Shown here: positions 1 through 8,129 of the stretch, in pieces
Layout of the letters: the number at the start of each line of letters is the position of its first letter
Position numbering within the stretch: the stretch's first letter is position 1
Assembly: GCF_025460765.1 (NCBI RefSeq)
Contig: NZ_JAMWEG010000020.1
Location: forward strand, 1-64,000
Source: Micromonospora sp. MA102
Lineage (GTDB): Bacteria > Actinomycetota > Actinomycetes > Mycobacteriales > Micromonosporaceae
Reading direction: 5' to 3'
Length of the DNA: 64,000 bases
The notes under the pieces: generated by a model
Told to the model about the DNA's origin: nothing
The model's input: the letters and a program-made list of their open reading frames with translations, nothing else
The model's database searches: none
Made by a program: the position numbers and the translations under genes

Positions 1-79
1 GTTCATCGAGTGGCCGCCTCCGACGGAGCCGGCCCCTCGATGCTCCGCCGGGCCGCACGGGCTCGGCGGATCCGCCGGG

Positions 80-1216
80 TCAGACGATGTAGGCGTACAG
101 GTCGACGATCGTGCCGTCCGCGCGATGCAAGCCCGCGGAGTCGCCCTTCGTGCCGTTCCAGACGGCGGTGGTGCGGCCGTTGTGGTAGTTGACCGCGTCG
201 TTCCGGCCCGGGCCGGTGTGCACCCGCAGCAGCCCGCCCGGCGGAATCACGTAGCCGTCGCCCACCACGACCCTGGCGGACGACTGGCTGCGCAGGTACC
301 AGCCGCTGACGTCCACCGGCTGGCCGGAGACGTTGCGCAGGACGGCGTGCTCGCCGGCCCGCTGCGGCTCGTCGCCGGGAGAGCGGCACACGATGTCCCG
401 GACGACCACACCCGCAGCGCCCGGCACCGGGTCGCGCCCGTGCAGCAGGTTCCTCAGCGCGTACGGATAGTTCGTGATCATGCCGGCGACGCCGAGGTCG
501 AGGGCCCGTCGCCACAACTCGGGCGAGTCGACCGTCCACGGCACGACGGCCATGCCCGCCTCGACGACGCGGGCCGCGTCCCCGGGTTGCAGCCGGCGGA
601 TGTCCGGGTTGACCGAGTAGACCCAGCCGGCGAGCTCGGTCAGCGTCCCGCCCGCCGGCACGTCGTAGGCGATCAGCGACACCGGGACGTCGTGCAGCCG
701 CGCGTGGAAGTCCCGGAGGGCCTGCTCGTCGAAGGACCCGACGACGAGCGGCCGCGGCAGGGAGCCCCGCTCGATCTCGCCCCGACGCTCCCGCAGCCGC
801 GCGGCGACGGCCCGCGCCAGCCCGGGATTCAACCCGGGCGACTTCAGCTCGAGGTTCAGGCCGACCCGGCCGCCGATCAGGTCGAGCAGCTCGTCGAAGG
901 TCAGGATGTGCTGGCCGGCGAAATCGGCGTCGTACCAGCCCCCGGCGTCGAGCTTCCTGAGCTCGGCCAGGGTGAGGTCGTGCACGTTCCAGGGGGCGCG
1001 GTCGGCGAAGACCAGGCCGGCGTCGGTGGTGCGGGCGAGCGTGGTGTCGTGGATGATCACCAGCTCCCCGTCGGCGCTGAGCTGCACGTCGGTCTCGACG
1101 TAGTCGGCGCCCTCGGCGATCGCCAGCTCGAAGGCGGCCGCGGTGTTCTCCGGCGCCACACCGGACGATCCGCGGTGCGCGTACGTCGCGGCGCGCCCGC
1201 TGCTACGGCTGACCAC
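80..1216 (-). CDS. Glycerophosphodiester phosphodiesterase with C-terminal lamin-tail domain
   Basis: Predicted to hydrolyse glycerophosphodiesters to glycerol-3-phosphate and an alcohol. The N-terminal TIM-barrel carries the family signature: HRG (H14, R15), PENT (E23, N24), ETDVQLS (E41, D43) and the general acid/base HD pair (H56, D57). Residues from about 290 to 378 form a lamin-tail-like beta domain (for example NVSGQPVDVSGWYLRS), an appendage common on secreted actinobacterial enzymes, where it probably binds a surface or polymer. The GTG start lies directly before the barrel, so no signal peptide is visible, which is odd for a lamin-tail protein. It is the first of four minus-strand genes that include two lipoproteins, but gaps separate them and a shared operon is not proven. 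Domain assignment is firm; substrate and location are inferred. Confidence 0.9.
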   Translation of the reverse strand: MVSRSSGRAATYAHRGSSGVAPENTAAAFELAIAEGADYVETDVQLSADGELVIIHDTTLARTTDAGLVFADRAPWNVHDLTLAELRKLDAGGWYDADFAGQHILTFDELLDLIGGRVGLNLELKSPGLNPGLARAVAARLRERRGEIERGSLPRPLVVGSFDEQALRDFHARLHDVPVSLIAYDVPAGGTLTELAGWVYSVNPDIRRLQPGDAARVVEAGMAVVPWTVDSPELWRRALDLGVAGMITNYPYALRNLLHGRDPVPGAAGVVVRDIVCRSPGDEPQRAGEHAVLRNVSGQPVDVSGWYLRSQSSARVVVGDGYVIPPGGLLRVHTGPGRNDAVNYHNGRTTAVWNGTKGDSAGLHRADGTIVDLYAYIV

Positions 1217-1293
1217 CGCCTGACCCTAACCGAGACCCCGATGCCCTCCTCCCTCTCGGGGCGGCGCGACCGCGGCGGGACGGCGTCCGGCGG

Positions 1294-2031
1294 TTACCGG
1301 GACAGGTACGCCTTGATGCTGGTCGGGACGTGCCCTGCCGCGTCTGTCATGGCGGTCTGCGCCTCTCCTCGGACCGGCACGAGAGTGCCGAGCTTGGGCG
1401 GGATGACGATCAGGTCGCCGATCGGTACGACCCGTTCGGCCTGTTGCCGCTCAATGCCCTCCGGCTCGGTCCAGATGATGTACACCAGCCGGACGTGCAT
1501 GGGCTCGCTGTCCTCGTTGCGCAGCGACACGGCGGCGAATGGGCTGTTGCGGTCGACCACGCGGCCGGAGTCGTCCACCGGGGCGACGATCGGCTCGACG
1601 CCGACCGCCGGCGCGTCGACCCTCTCCGCGGCACGGACGGACACGGCCACGTCCTCGGCCAACCGCGCGCCCTCGCCTGCGAAGATCAGCACGTCGAGGC
1701 CGCCGCCCGGTGCGACGACCAGCCGTCCCCGGTCGCTGCCGTAGACCGTCGTGACCTGCACTGCCGGTAGCGGCCTTCCGGTGGCGTCGAGCGCCGTGAA
1801 CTCCAGTGTCGGGGCGACCATCCGGGCGCTGTCGTTGTAGATGGTCAGGGTCTGGTTCATGTACCCGGTCCCGGTGACCGGCGTGAACTGGAACCGCAGC
1901 AGGGAGGCGGGCGACGGTGGGGTGAGGAGCCCGCAGCCGGCCAGCAGCAGCGTGGCCACGAGCCCGGCGACCATCCGTAGTGCTGTCGGGGCCCCGTGGG
2001 CACGGGTCGAGGTCGAGGAGGGGAGCGGCAC
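1294..2031 (-). CDS. Putative lipoprotein of unknown function
   Basis: 245 residues from a GTG start. The N-terminus has a basic stretch, a hydrophobic run and a lipobox LLAGC with the acylated Cys near residue 33, so the product is probably a membrane-anchored lipoprotein on the outer face of the cytoplasmic membrane. The mature part is rich in beta-prone segments with no catalytic motif I recognise; it reads like one or two immunoglobulin-like folds. An internal ATG at 1974 (MVAGL...) would still keep the lipobox and is an alternative start. It lies between the GDPD gene and another small lipoprotein on the same strand. Function not recognised. Confidence 0.75.
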   Translation of the reverse strand: MPLPSSTSTRAHGAPTALRMVAGLVATLLLAGCGLLTPPSPASLLRFQFTPVTGTGYMNQTLTIYNDSARMVAPTLEFTALDATGRPLPAVQVTTVYGSDRGRLVVAPGGGLDVLIFAGEGARLAEDVAVSVRAAERVDAPAVGVEPIVAPVDDSGRVVDRNSPFAAVSLRNEDSEPMHVRLVYIIWTEPEGIERQQAERVVPIGDLIVIPPKLGTLVPVRGEAQTAMTDAAGHVPTSIKAYLSR

Positions 2032-2121
2032 CGGCGCAGGATACGGCGGTGCTGATCGCCGCGTTGCCCCGAAGCGTCCGTCGGCGGCAGCGACTCGCTG
2101 TCCATGCCGGTCCGGAACCCT

Positions 2122-2565
2122 TCACTGCTGGACGCGGATGCTCCAGGTCACCGACTCCGGTGCCGTGACGGCCAGGGTGAGCGTGCGCGGGCTTCGAAGG
2201 TTGACCTGGTTGCGGGTGGCGGAGGCCTCCGAGCCGCACGGGATGTGGAACTGATCCAGCGGCTGGAACTCGACCCGGATGTCGGTGTCGGCCGGCGCGG
2301 AACAGGTCACGCTGATCCAGACGGGAACGTCGGACCGCACGTCGGCCCTGCCCACCAGCCGCGCGCCGTGCACCGGCGGCTGGTACAGCAGCGTCCGGGT
2401 CCCCGGCAGTTCCTCGGCCGGGGCGCCGAGCGAGGGGGCCGCCGGTGCGCTGGTGGCGGGGAGCCGGGCGCGGTCGGGCCGCGGGGCGGTGGTTCCGGCG
2501 CAGCCGGTGATCGACGGGACAGCGGCGGCAAGGGCGAGGCCGGCAAGGGCGGCAGCAGTTCGCAT
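2122..2565 (-). CDS. Small putative lipoprotein
   Basis: 147 residues. I start it at the ATG that gives MRTAAALAGLALAAAV, a clean signal peptide ending in lipobox SITGC (Cys22). The in-frame ATG nine codons upstream (2592) lies inside a hairpin and would put a poor leader in front. The mature protein of about 125 residues has a Pro/Ala-rich linker followed by a compact beta-rich domain with two further cysteines, one in a VTCSAP context and one in HIPCGS, which could pair once exported. No known family recognised. It lies downstream of the secreted protein at 2632-3153 on the same strand, separated by a strong hairpin, and may be expressed by read-through. Confidence 0.7.
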   Translation of the reverse strand: MRTAAALAGLALAAAVPSITGCAGTTAPRPDRARLPATSAPAAPSLGAPAEELPGTRTLLYQPPVHGARLVGRADVRSDVPVWISVTCSAPADTDIRVEFQPLDQFHIPCGSEASATRNQVNLRSPRTLTLAVTAPESVTWSIRVQQ

Positions 2566-2588
2566 GGCGAGGTCCTGGAGGGGTACGG

Positions 2589-2623
2589 CCATGGCCCGCG
2601 CCCGATCCGCGCGCGGGCCATGG
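2589..2623 (-). terminator. GC-rich hairpin between two secreted-protein genes
   Basis: A 13-bp perfect stem (ccatggcccgcgc at 2589-2601 pairing with 2611-2623) closes a 9-nt loop. It sits just after the stop of the 2632-3153 gene and before the chosen start of the 2122-2565 lipoprotein. Without a U-tract it is an actinobacterial-type terminator or attenuator. It also argues against the upstream ATG of the lipoprotein, which falls in the stem. Confidence 0.6.
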
Positions 2624-2631
2624 CGGGCGGA

Positions 2632-3153
2632 TTAGTTCGTCTCCCAGTAACGCCAGCCCTCGGCGCTGGTCGGCACCTTGGCCGTGCCCGAGGACTTGAG
2701 CGCGGTGGAGCAGGACGCGCTGGTGTAGTAGTACCGCCAGCCGACGTTGTAACCCCAGGAGCCGTACTGCGCGTTGCCGTACTTTCCCGCGGTGATGTTG
2801 TGGTTGAACGTGTGACCGACCGTGATCGTGTTGCTCTGGGCGATCGACGCGCTGACCTCGATCTTGGCCTCCGCGACGATGCCGGAGACCGTGGCGCCGG
2901 CGCTGACGGTTGCGGTCGCCGTGATCGTGGTCGACTTGGTGACGCTGACGGACATGCTGCCGCCGGGACCGTCCTTGAAGTAGGCGCCCGAGGCGGGCAT
3001 GTGGTAGCTGCTGCTGGACGTGATGTCGTAGAAGTACTCGGGCGGGCAGGCCAGCGTGCCGTTCTCACTGGCCAGTGCCGGAGCCGTCAGCGCCGCGCTG
3101 CCCATCACTCCGGACAGGACGGCCGCCGCCCAGCGGGAAACACCTCTGCGCAT
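2632..3153 (-). CDS. Small secreted beta-rich protein, unknown function
   Basis: 173 residues. The ATG at 3153 has an excellent Shine-Dalgarno (aaggaggag, two bases upstream). Longer in-frame reading exists but is not credible, because a standard signal peptide begins here and ends in ALA-S near residue 28. The mature protein has two cysteines (C36, C148) that could form a disulphide. Residues about 66-120 alternate small/polar and hydrophobic residues (TTITATATVSAGATVSG and onward), the pattern of long amphipathic beta-hairpins. This is followed by an aromatic block with YGSWGYNVGWRYYY. The pattern recalls the stem and receptor regions of aerolysin-like pore-formers, but no signature residue set confirms that. 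It diverges from the LuxR-type regulator at 3359, a plausible controller. Confidence 0.75.
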   Translation of the reverse strand: MRRGVSRWAAAVLSGVMGSAALTAPALASENGTLACPPEYFYDITSSSSYHMPASGAYFKDGPGGSMSVSVTKSTTITATATVSAGATVSGIVAEAKIEVSASIAQSNTITVGHTFNHNITAGKYGNAQYGSWGYNVGWRYYYTSASCSTALKSSGTAKVPTSAEGWRYWETN

Positions 3154-3358
3154 TTCTCCTCCTTGGTTCGTCGAGTGCGCCCACCGAAACAGGAGGCCGA
3201 CGCCCGCCGTAAGAGCCGGCACCGGATCTGCGGAAGTGCGTACGGGCGACGCATGACCGCCGGCGGCGGTGGACCACGGCTGCGCAAAGACGCAAGGGAA
3301 TGTCACAGTTCGGCCACGAACCCAGGATTGAATCGGCGTAGGTGATTGGTTTCCCGGT

Positions 3359-4414
3359 ATGGCACCCCCGCTCGCCGCCACGGCGCCGCAGGCGCACCCG
3401 GCAACGCCGATCCGCCCGGCGCCGTCGCTGACGCGGTACGGCTTCACGCCCGCGACCGATCTCGTCTTCCGGTCGCTGACCGCGTACGGCAGTCAGACCG
3501 GCGGGCAGCTGGCACGCGATCTCGGCATGCCCTTGACGGTGGTCCTCGGCTGCCTGGCCGAACTCCGCGACGGCGGCCTGGTCTGCGAGCCGGCCGGCCC
3601 GCGCGCGGCGGGCGGGACGTGGCGGGCGGTGCCGCTGGCCCAGGCCATGACGGCGGTCGCGCACCTCTGCCAGCCCGGTGCCGGCGCGAGCGGCCGGCCG
3701 TCGGCCCGGTCGATGCGGCTCAGCGAGGAACTTGTCGAGCTCGGCGCCGGCGTCAACCACCTGACCACCCGGGACGCCGCCCGGCGCCGCCTGGCCGCCC
3801 TCGTGGGCATGGCCCGCCGCGAGCACCTGGCCATGAACCCGGAATCCGCCTTCGACGAGTCCGCCAAGACCGCCGCCGGTTCGATGGACCGCACGCTGCG
3901 GGAGCGTGGTGTCAGCGTACGGATGATCGGCGTCCAGCCCCGCGACGTGGACCTGCTGACCCCGTACGGCGGCATCGACGCCGGCGGATCAACGGACAGC
4001 TACCGGGAAAGTCCCGGCGTGCCGCTCAAGCTGATCGTCGTGGACCGGTCGGTGGCGCTGTTCCCGGTCGACCCGGGCAACTATGAACGCGGCTACCTGG
4101 AGATTCGCCACGCCCCGGTGGTGGAGTCGCTGGTCGCGACGTTCGAGCGGCACTGGCGGTCCTGCGCGACCGGCACGCAGGCCGGCCTGTTCCTCACCGA
4201 CCGCGAGGCGGCCCTGGTCAACCTGCTCGCCCGTGGTCACACCGAGGCCCGGGCTGGACGGGAGCTGCGGATCAGCGAGCGTTCCGTGTCCGGCATCCTG
4301 CGTGCCCTCATGGACCGGCTGCGGGTGGACAACCGGTTCCAGCTCGGCCTGGTGCTCGGAGCCGCCGGGGTCTTCGGCCCACCGCCAGGACACGACCGGC
4401 CCCCGGCTGGCTGA
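3359..4414 (+). CDS. LuxR-type transcriptional regulator with N-terminal winged-helix-like region
   Basis: 351 residues. The N-terminal part (about 25-100) looks like a TrmB-type winged helix (TRYGFTPATDLVFRSLTAYG, then QLARDLGMPLTVVLGCLAEL). A middle domain (about 120-260) resembles the degenerate phospholipase-D-like sensor of such regulators. The C-terminal HTH (about 280-345) begins LTDREAALVNLLARGHTEA and contains the recognition helix SERSVSGILRALMDRL. There is no phospho-acceptor domain, so it is not a response regulator. It faces the secreted-protein gene at 2632-3153 across 205 bp, and is followed by another secreted protein and a tiny HTH gene whose domain closely matches its own C-terminus (DNRFQLG...LGA in both). 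No clear ribosome-binding site precedes the ATG. Confidence 0.85.
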   Translation: MAPPLAATAPQAHPATPIRPAPSLTRYGFTPATDLVFRSLTAYGSQTGGQLARDLGMPLTVVLGCLAELRDGGLVCEPAGPRAAGGTWRAVPLAQAMTAVAHLCQPGAGASGRPSARSMRLSEELVELGAGVNHLTTRDAARRRLAALVGMARREHLAMNPESAFDESAKTAAGSMDRTLRERGVSVRMIGVQPRDVDLLTPYGGIDAGGSTDSYRESPGVPLKLIVVDRSVALFPVDPGNYERGYLEIRHAPVVESLVATFERHWRSCATGTQAGLFLTDREAALVNLLARGHTEARAGRELRISERSVSGILRALMDRLRVDNRFQLGLVLGAAGVFGPPPGHDRPPAG

Positions 4415-4493
4415 GCCCGCCCACCAGTCCACCGAGCGCGCCGTGCGCGGTCGGTCAGCCTCGTCCACCCGTCAGACGTCTGAAAGGATCCCG

Positions 4494-5027
4494 ATGACCC
4501 TGCGTCACGATGTGCGCACCGGGACGACGGCGGTGCTCGCCGCCGCGCTCGTCCTCGGCTCGCCCCTGCCGGCCGCCGCCACCAGTGAAACATGGGGCGG
4601 TGCCGACCAGATCCCGGTCTCCCAGTGCGCAACCGGCCAGGTCGAGTCCATCGACGCGGCCGGCAGCCTGCACGGTTGGGTCAACACCTGCGCCGCCACG
4701 CCCGCCGGCGCGGCGTACGCGGTCCTCTACTACTTCAGCGGACAGCTCAGCGGGGGCGCCCTGTACCGGTACGGGCCGACCGGAACCGCCGATCCCTTCG
4801 CCGTGCCGGTGCCGGTGCCCGTCGGCGACGGTGAGTACACCGCCTACTGCCTGGGTATCGGTCCTGGCTCGATCATGCCCGGGTCGCTTAACCGCTGCCT
4901 GCTCGTCACGCGCACCGGCGGGCAACTGGTGAGTCGGCCACTCAGCTACAAGGACCCGATCCTTGTCGGCAACGGCGGTGGCGGGGGCGGCAACTGCGCC
5001 ACCTGCCTGCGGCCGCCCCCGGACTGA
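4494..5027 (+). CDS. Small secreted protein, unknown function
   Basis: 177 residues. The ATG is preceded by gaaagga at good spacing, and the protein opens with a Sec signal peptide (TAVLAAALVLGSPLPAAA, cleavage near residue 30). The mature domain holds several cysteines (SQCATG, NTCAAT, AYCLG, NRCLL), enough for two disulphides, and ends in a glycine run followed by GNCATCLRPPPD, a CxxC tail. I recognise no enzyme motif. It sits between two related LuxR-HTH genes, 79 bp after the first and 53 bp before the second, in the same direction. The three probably form one transcription unit whose regulators control this secreted product; that is inference. Confidence 0.75.
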   Translation: MTLRHDVRTGTTAVLAAALVLGSPLPAAATSETWGGADQIPVSQCATGQVESIDAAGSLHGWVNTCAATPAGAAYAVLYYFSGQLSGGALYRYGPTGTADPFAVPVPVPVGDGEYTAYCLGIGPGSIMPGSLNRCLLVTRTGGQLVSRPLSYKDPILVGNGGGGGGNCATCLRPPPD

Positions 5028-5080
5028 CCCGAGCCCGGTCCCTTCCCGTCCGCACCGAACACGGTCCCCAGGAGGCTCCG

Positions 5081-5335
5081 GTGTCGCAGCTCCGGCTCTC
5101 ACCGCGCGAGGCAGCGCTGATCGACCTGCTCGCGCGGGGGCACACCGACGCCACCGCGGCCCGGGAACTCGGGATCAGCCAACGGTCGGTGTCGAACATG
5201 ATGCGGTCACTGATGGACCGGCTGCACGTGGACAACCGGTTCCAGCTGGGCGCGGCCCTGGGCGCCTTGAACATCGTCGCCTCGCCCGACCGCGTGGACG
5301 GCGCCGAGGCGCCAGCGGGAGGGGAGTCGGTGTGA
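5081..5335 (+). CDS. Stand-alone LuxR-type helix-turn-helix protein (84 aa)
   Basis: A minimal regulator that is almost entirely one LuxR/GerE-type DNA-binding domain: LSPREAALIDLLARGHTDA, ARELGISQRSVSNMM, then LHVDNRFQLGAALGA. The GTG start has a good ribosome-binding site (aggagg, 5 bases upstream). It lacks any sensor or receiver domain. It is strongly similar to the C-terminus of the full regulator at 3359-4414, so it is probably a partial duplication that either competes for the same DNA sites or forms heterodimers. Its TGA overlaps a possible GTG start (GTGA) of the following oxidoreductase, suggesting translational coupling. Confidence 0.85.
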   Translation: MSQLRLSPREAALIDLLARGHTDATAARELGISQRSVSNMMRSLMDRLHVDNRFQLGAALGALNIVASPDRVDGAEAPAGGESV

Positions 5336-6438
5336 GATCCATCGCCCGTGGGAAGTCCGGGCGAGCCGGGGAGGTTGTGCGGCACGTGCCGGAGACGGAT
5401 GTGGTGGTTGTCGGGGCTGGGCAGGCGGGCCTGTCCAGCGCGTACCACCTGCGCTCCTCTGGTCTTGACTTCGCCGTTCTGGACGCCGACGCGGCGCCCG
5501 GCGGGGCCTGGCGGCACCGGTGGCCGACGCTGCGCATGGCGACCGTGCACGGCATCTTCGACCTGCCCGGAATGCATTTCACGCCGCCACCGCCGGACGA
5601 ACCCGCCGCCGACGCGGTGCCGGCCTACTTCGCCGCCTTCGAGCGTGAATTCGGCATCGGCGTGCAGCGGCCGGTCGCCGTCACGGCCGTCCGGGACGCC
5701 GGCGACGGACGGCTCCTCGTCGAATCCGACAAAGGCACCTGGACCACCCGCGCACTGATCAACGCGACGGGGACGTGGACCAGGCCGTTCGTGCCGTACT
5801 ACCCCGGCCAGGAGACGTTCCTCGGGCGGCAGCTGCACACCGCCCACTACCGGGGGCCGGCGGAATTCGCCGGGAAGCGGGTGGTCGTCGTCGGGGGCGG
5901 AGCGTCGGCCGTGCAGCTGATGGTCGAGATCGCCGATGTCGCGGCGACGACAACCTGGGTCACGCGTCGCCCGCCGGTGTTCCGGGACGGGCCGTTCACC
6001 CCGGACCACGGGCGCGAGGTGGTCGCCAAGGTGGAGGCACGCGTACGCGCCGGCCTCCCCCCGGGCAGCATCGCCAGCGCCACCGAGCTGGCGTGGACAC
6101 CGCTGATGCGCGAGGCCCGGGAACGGGGTCTCCTCCGACGCCGGCCGATGTTCGACCGGATCGTCCCCGGCGGCGTCCAGTGGCGCGACGGCACCGCGCA
6201 GGACGTGGACGTCATCCTCTGGTGCACCGGCTTCCGGCCGGCGCTCGACCACCTGGCCCCCCTGCGCCTGCGCGGCCCTCGCGGCGGCATCGTCATGGAC
6301 GGCACCCGCGTGGTCGCCGATCCCCGGATCCACCTGGTTGGCTACGGGCCGTCCGCCAGCACGGTCGGCGCGAACCGCGCCGGGCGGGCAGCGGTCCGCG
6401 AGCTGCGCGCGCTCCTGGCGGCGCCCGCCCTCGCCTGA
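5332..6438 (+). CDS. FAD-dependent oxidoreductase / flavin monooxygenase-like
   Basis: About 368 residues from the GTG that overlaps the preceding stop; GTG at 5386, nearer to ggggagg, is an alternative that still keeps the whole domain. The FAD-binding Rossmann motif VVVVGAGQAGLSSAYHL opens the protein, and a second dinucleotide motif VVVVGGGASAVQL around the middle fits NAD(P)H. The motifs ATGTWTRPFVPYYPG and VILWCTGFRPAL fit the flavin monooxygenase/ pyridine nucleotide-disulphide oxidoreductase group (CzcO-like). Likely cytosolic; catalyses NAD(P)H-dependent oxidation or hydroxylation of an unknown small molecule. Linked by overlap to the small LuxR gene, which may regulate it. Confidence 0.85.
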   Translation: MRSIARGKSGRAGEVVRHVPETDVVVVGAGQAGLSSAYHLRSSGLDFAVLDADAAPGGAWRHRWPTLRMATVHGIFDLPGMHFTPPPPDEPAADAVPAYFAAFEREFGIGVQRPVAVTAVRDAGDGRLLVESDKGTWTTRALINATGTWTRPFVPYYPGQETFLGRQLHTAHYRGPAEFAGKRVVVVGGGASAVQLMVEIADVAATTTWVTRRPPVFRDGPFTPDHGREVVAKVEARVRAGLPPGSIASATELAWTPLMREARERGLLRRRPMFDRIVPGGVQWRDGTAQDVDVILWCTGFRPALDHLAPLRLRGPRGGIVMDGTRVVADPRIHLVGYGPSASTVGANRAGRAAVRELRALLAAPALA

Positions 6439-6442
6439 CCGC

Positions 6443-6862
6443 TCAGCCGATCTGGTCGTTGTCCTTCAGCGCGCCCCAGCCGTGCCAGCGGTCGATCTCG
6501 ATGACGGCGCTCACCCGCCGGCGATCGCGCCGCGGGTACGCCCTCCCGGTGTAGTGCTGGGAGAGCCGGTCGATGTCGGCCAGGTCCTCGTCGTCGCGGA
6601 GTTCGACGACGCGCCCCAGGATCGTGACGTGGGTGTACCAGGCCTGCTCGTCGAGCACCGTCAGGGTGACCCGGGGGTCGTTGCGGAGGTGGCTGAGCCG
6701 GCGGCGGCCCTCGTCCATGTTCACCATGATCCGGCCGTCGTCCCACAGGTACCAGGTGGCCGCGGAGACCGGCTGACCGTCGGCCCGGAGCGTGGCGATG
6801 ACCGCGGGGTTCGCCTTGCGCAGCATGGTGATCGCGGGTTCGGGCAGCGGCGGCTTCGACAT
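6443..6862 (-). CDS. PPOX-class flavin/F420-dependent oxidoreductase
   Basis: 139 residues, the usual size of a single split-barrel flavin-binding protein. The beginning, PVSAATWYLWDDGRIMVNMDEGRRRLSHLRNDPRV, is the typical FMN/F420-binding stretch of the pyridoxamine-5'-phosphate-oxidase-like superfamily (W-Y-x-DDG and the R-x-R-L-x-H-L-R-x-D-P segment). An ideal ribosome-binding site (gaggaggagaacc before ATG) fixes the start. These proteins reduce or oxidise small substrates with deazaflavin or FMN; here the substrate is unknown. It converges on the oxidoreductase gene with only four bases between them. Confidence 0.85.
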   Translation of the reverse strand: MSKPPLPEPAITMLRKANPAVIATLRADGQPVSAATWYLWDDGRIMVNMDEGRRRLSHLRNDPRVTLTVLDEQAWYTHVTILGRVVELRDDEDLADIDRLSQHYTGRAYPRRDRRRVSAVIEIDRWHGWGALKDNDQIG

Positions 6863-6926
6863 GGTTCTCCTCCTCGCGACAGCGTGACCTCCGCAATGTA
6901 CGCAACCGCCGGGCGGATCGTGCCGC

Positions 6927-8129
6927 CTACGGTTTGGCCGCCGCCCGCGCCGCCCTCCGCCGCCGGGGCACCGCCAGCAGCAGGACGGCCAGGACGCCGG
7001 CGGCGCCGACGCCGAGGACGGCCGGCCACGACGCCGGCCGCCCGGTGCGCGCCGGCCCGTGCTGCTCGGCCTTGACCTGGGCGACGGGACGGTCGTACTT
7101 CTTCTCGTCCGGGGTGACCAGGCGGCCGACCGACGCGCCGGGGGAGAGCGCGAAGCCCCAGTTCAGCAGCGCCGCCGCCTCGCCCAGGCTGCCCAGCGGC
7201 GCGGTTTCCGCGCCGAGCAGGGTCACGGCGAGCCGCCGGCCGTCGCGCTCGGCCACCCCCACGTACGTCTGCCGTGCCAGGTCGGTGAAGCCGGTCTTCC
7301 CGCCGAGCGTCCCCGGGTAGTGGTCCAGCAGGGTGTTGTCGTGGGTCAGGGAGAAGCCGGCCCGTCCCGGCGCTGCCGGTACCTCCGCCACCCGGGTCGC
7401 GACGTACCGCCGGAAGTCCGCGCGGGCGTAGGTGGCGCGCGCGATCAGCGCCAGGTCGTACGCGCTGGTGTACTGGCCGGGACCGTCCAGGCCGGACGGT
7501 GTGGCGGCGTGGGTCTGGCGTGCGCCCAGCCGGTGTGCCTCGTCGTTCATGGCCTGTACGCCGCCCGGCCGGCCGGCGGCGCCACCGCCGACGCGGGCCA
7601 GCACGTTGGCGGCGTCGTTGCCCGACTTCAGGAGGAGCCCGAGCCACAGGCTCTCGATCGAGTACCGGCCGCCGGGCACCAGCCCCATCACCGAGCTGGC
7701 CGGGTCGAGGTCCTGCAGATCCGCCCGGGTCACCTCGACCATCTGGTTCGGGTCGAGGTGGGGCATCAGGGCCGCGGCGAGCAGCATCTTCTGCACGCTG
7801 GCCGGCGTGCGGTGCTCGTGCGGTCCACACCCACCCAGCACCGCGCCACTGTCCAGGTCGGCCACGAGCCACGAGGTGGCGGTCACCGCCGGGGCCGCCG
7901 GCGCGCCGGCCGGGACGGACAGTCCCGCCGTCGCCAGCGACTCGCCGCCGACGGCGAGGTCGGCGGGAGCGACCGGTGGCGGAGACGGTGCGGCCGGTGG
8001 GGCAACCGGCGGCTTCACGGTCGGGCAGGGCAGGTACGGCGTGGCGGCCCGCGCCGGTGACGCGGACACCGTGGCGGGCACGGTCAGGACGGCACTGAGC
8101 ACTACCGCAGCGGCGCGAATAATGGTCAC
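6927..8129 (-). CDS. D-alanyl-D-alanine carboxypeptidase (penicillin-binding protein, S11 type)
   Basis: Trims the terminal D-Ala from peptidoglycan stem pentapeptides outside the cell. About 400 residues from a GTG at 8129, which places a signal peptide (AAAVVLSAVLTVPATVSASP) at the front; upstream in-frame codons look non-coding. All three active-site motifs are present: SVQK (SxxK nucleophile and Lys), KSGND (SxN) and GGKTGFT (KTG). A C-terminal transmembrane helix (WPAVLGVGAAGVLAVLLLAV) followed by RRRRAARAAAKP anchors it with a basic cytoplasmic tail. A Pro-rich spacer follows the signal peptide. Monocistronic by spacing. Confidence 0.92.
   Translation of the reverse strand: MTIIRAAAVVLSAVLTVPATVSASPARAATPYLPCPTVKPPVAPPAAPSPPPVAPADLAVGGESLATAGLSVPAGAPAAPAVTATSWLVADLDSGAVLGGCGPHEHRTPASVQKMLLAAALMPHLDPNQMVEVTRADLQDLDPASSVMGLVPGGRYSIESLWLGLLLKSGNDAANVLARVGGGAAGRPGGVQAMNDEAHRLGARQTHAATPSGLDGPGQYTSAYDLALIARATYARADFRRYVATRVAEVPAAPGRAGFSLTHDNTLLDHYPGTLGGKTGFTDLARQTYVGVAERDGRRLAVTLLGAETAPLGSLGEAAALLNWGFALSPGASVGRLVTPDEKKYDRPVAQVKAEQHGPARTGRPASWPAVLGVGAAGVLAVLLLAVPRRRRAARAAAKP

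Noticed and set aside
1..79. Possible terminator after the GDPD gene (ccgccgggcc...cggcgg)
   Set aside because: The stem is short and imperfect at the window edge, so it is not listed.
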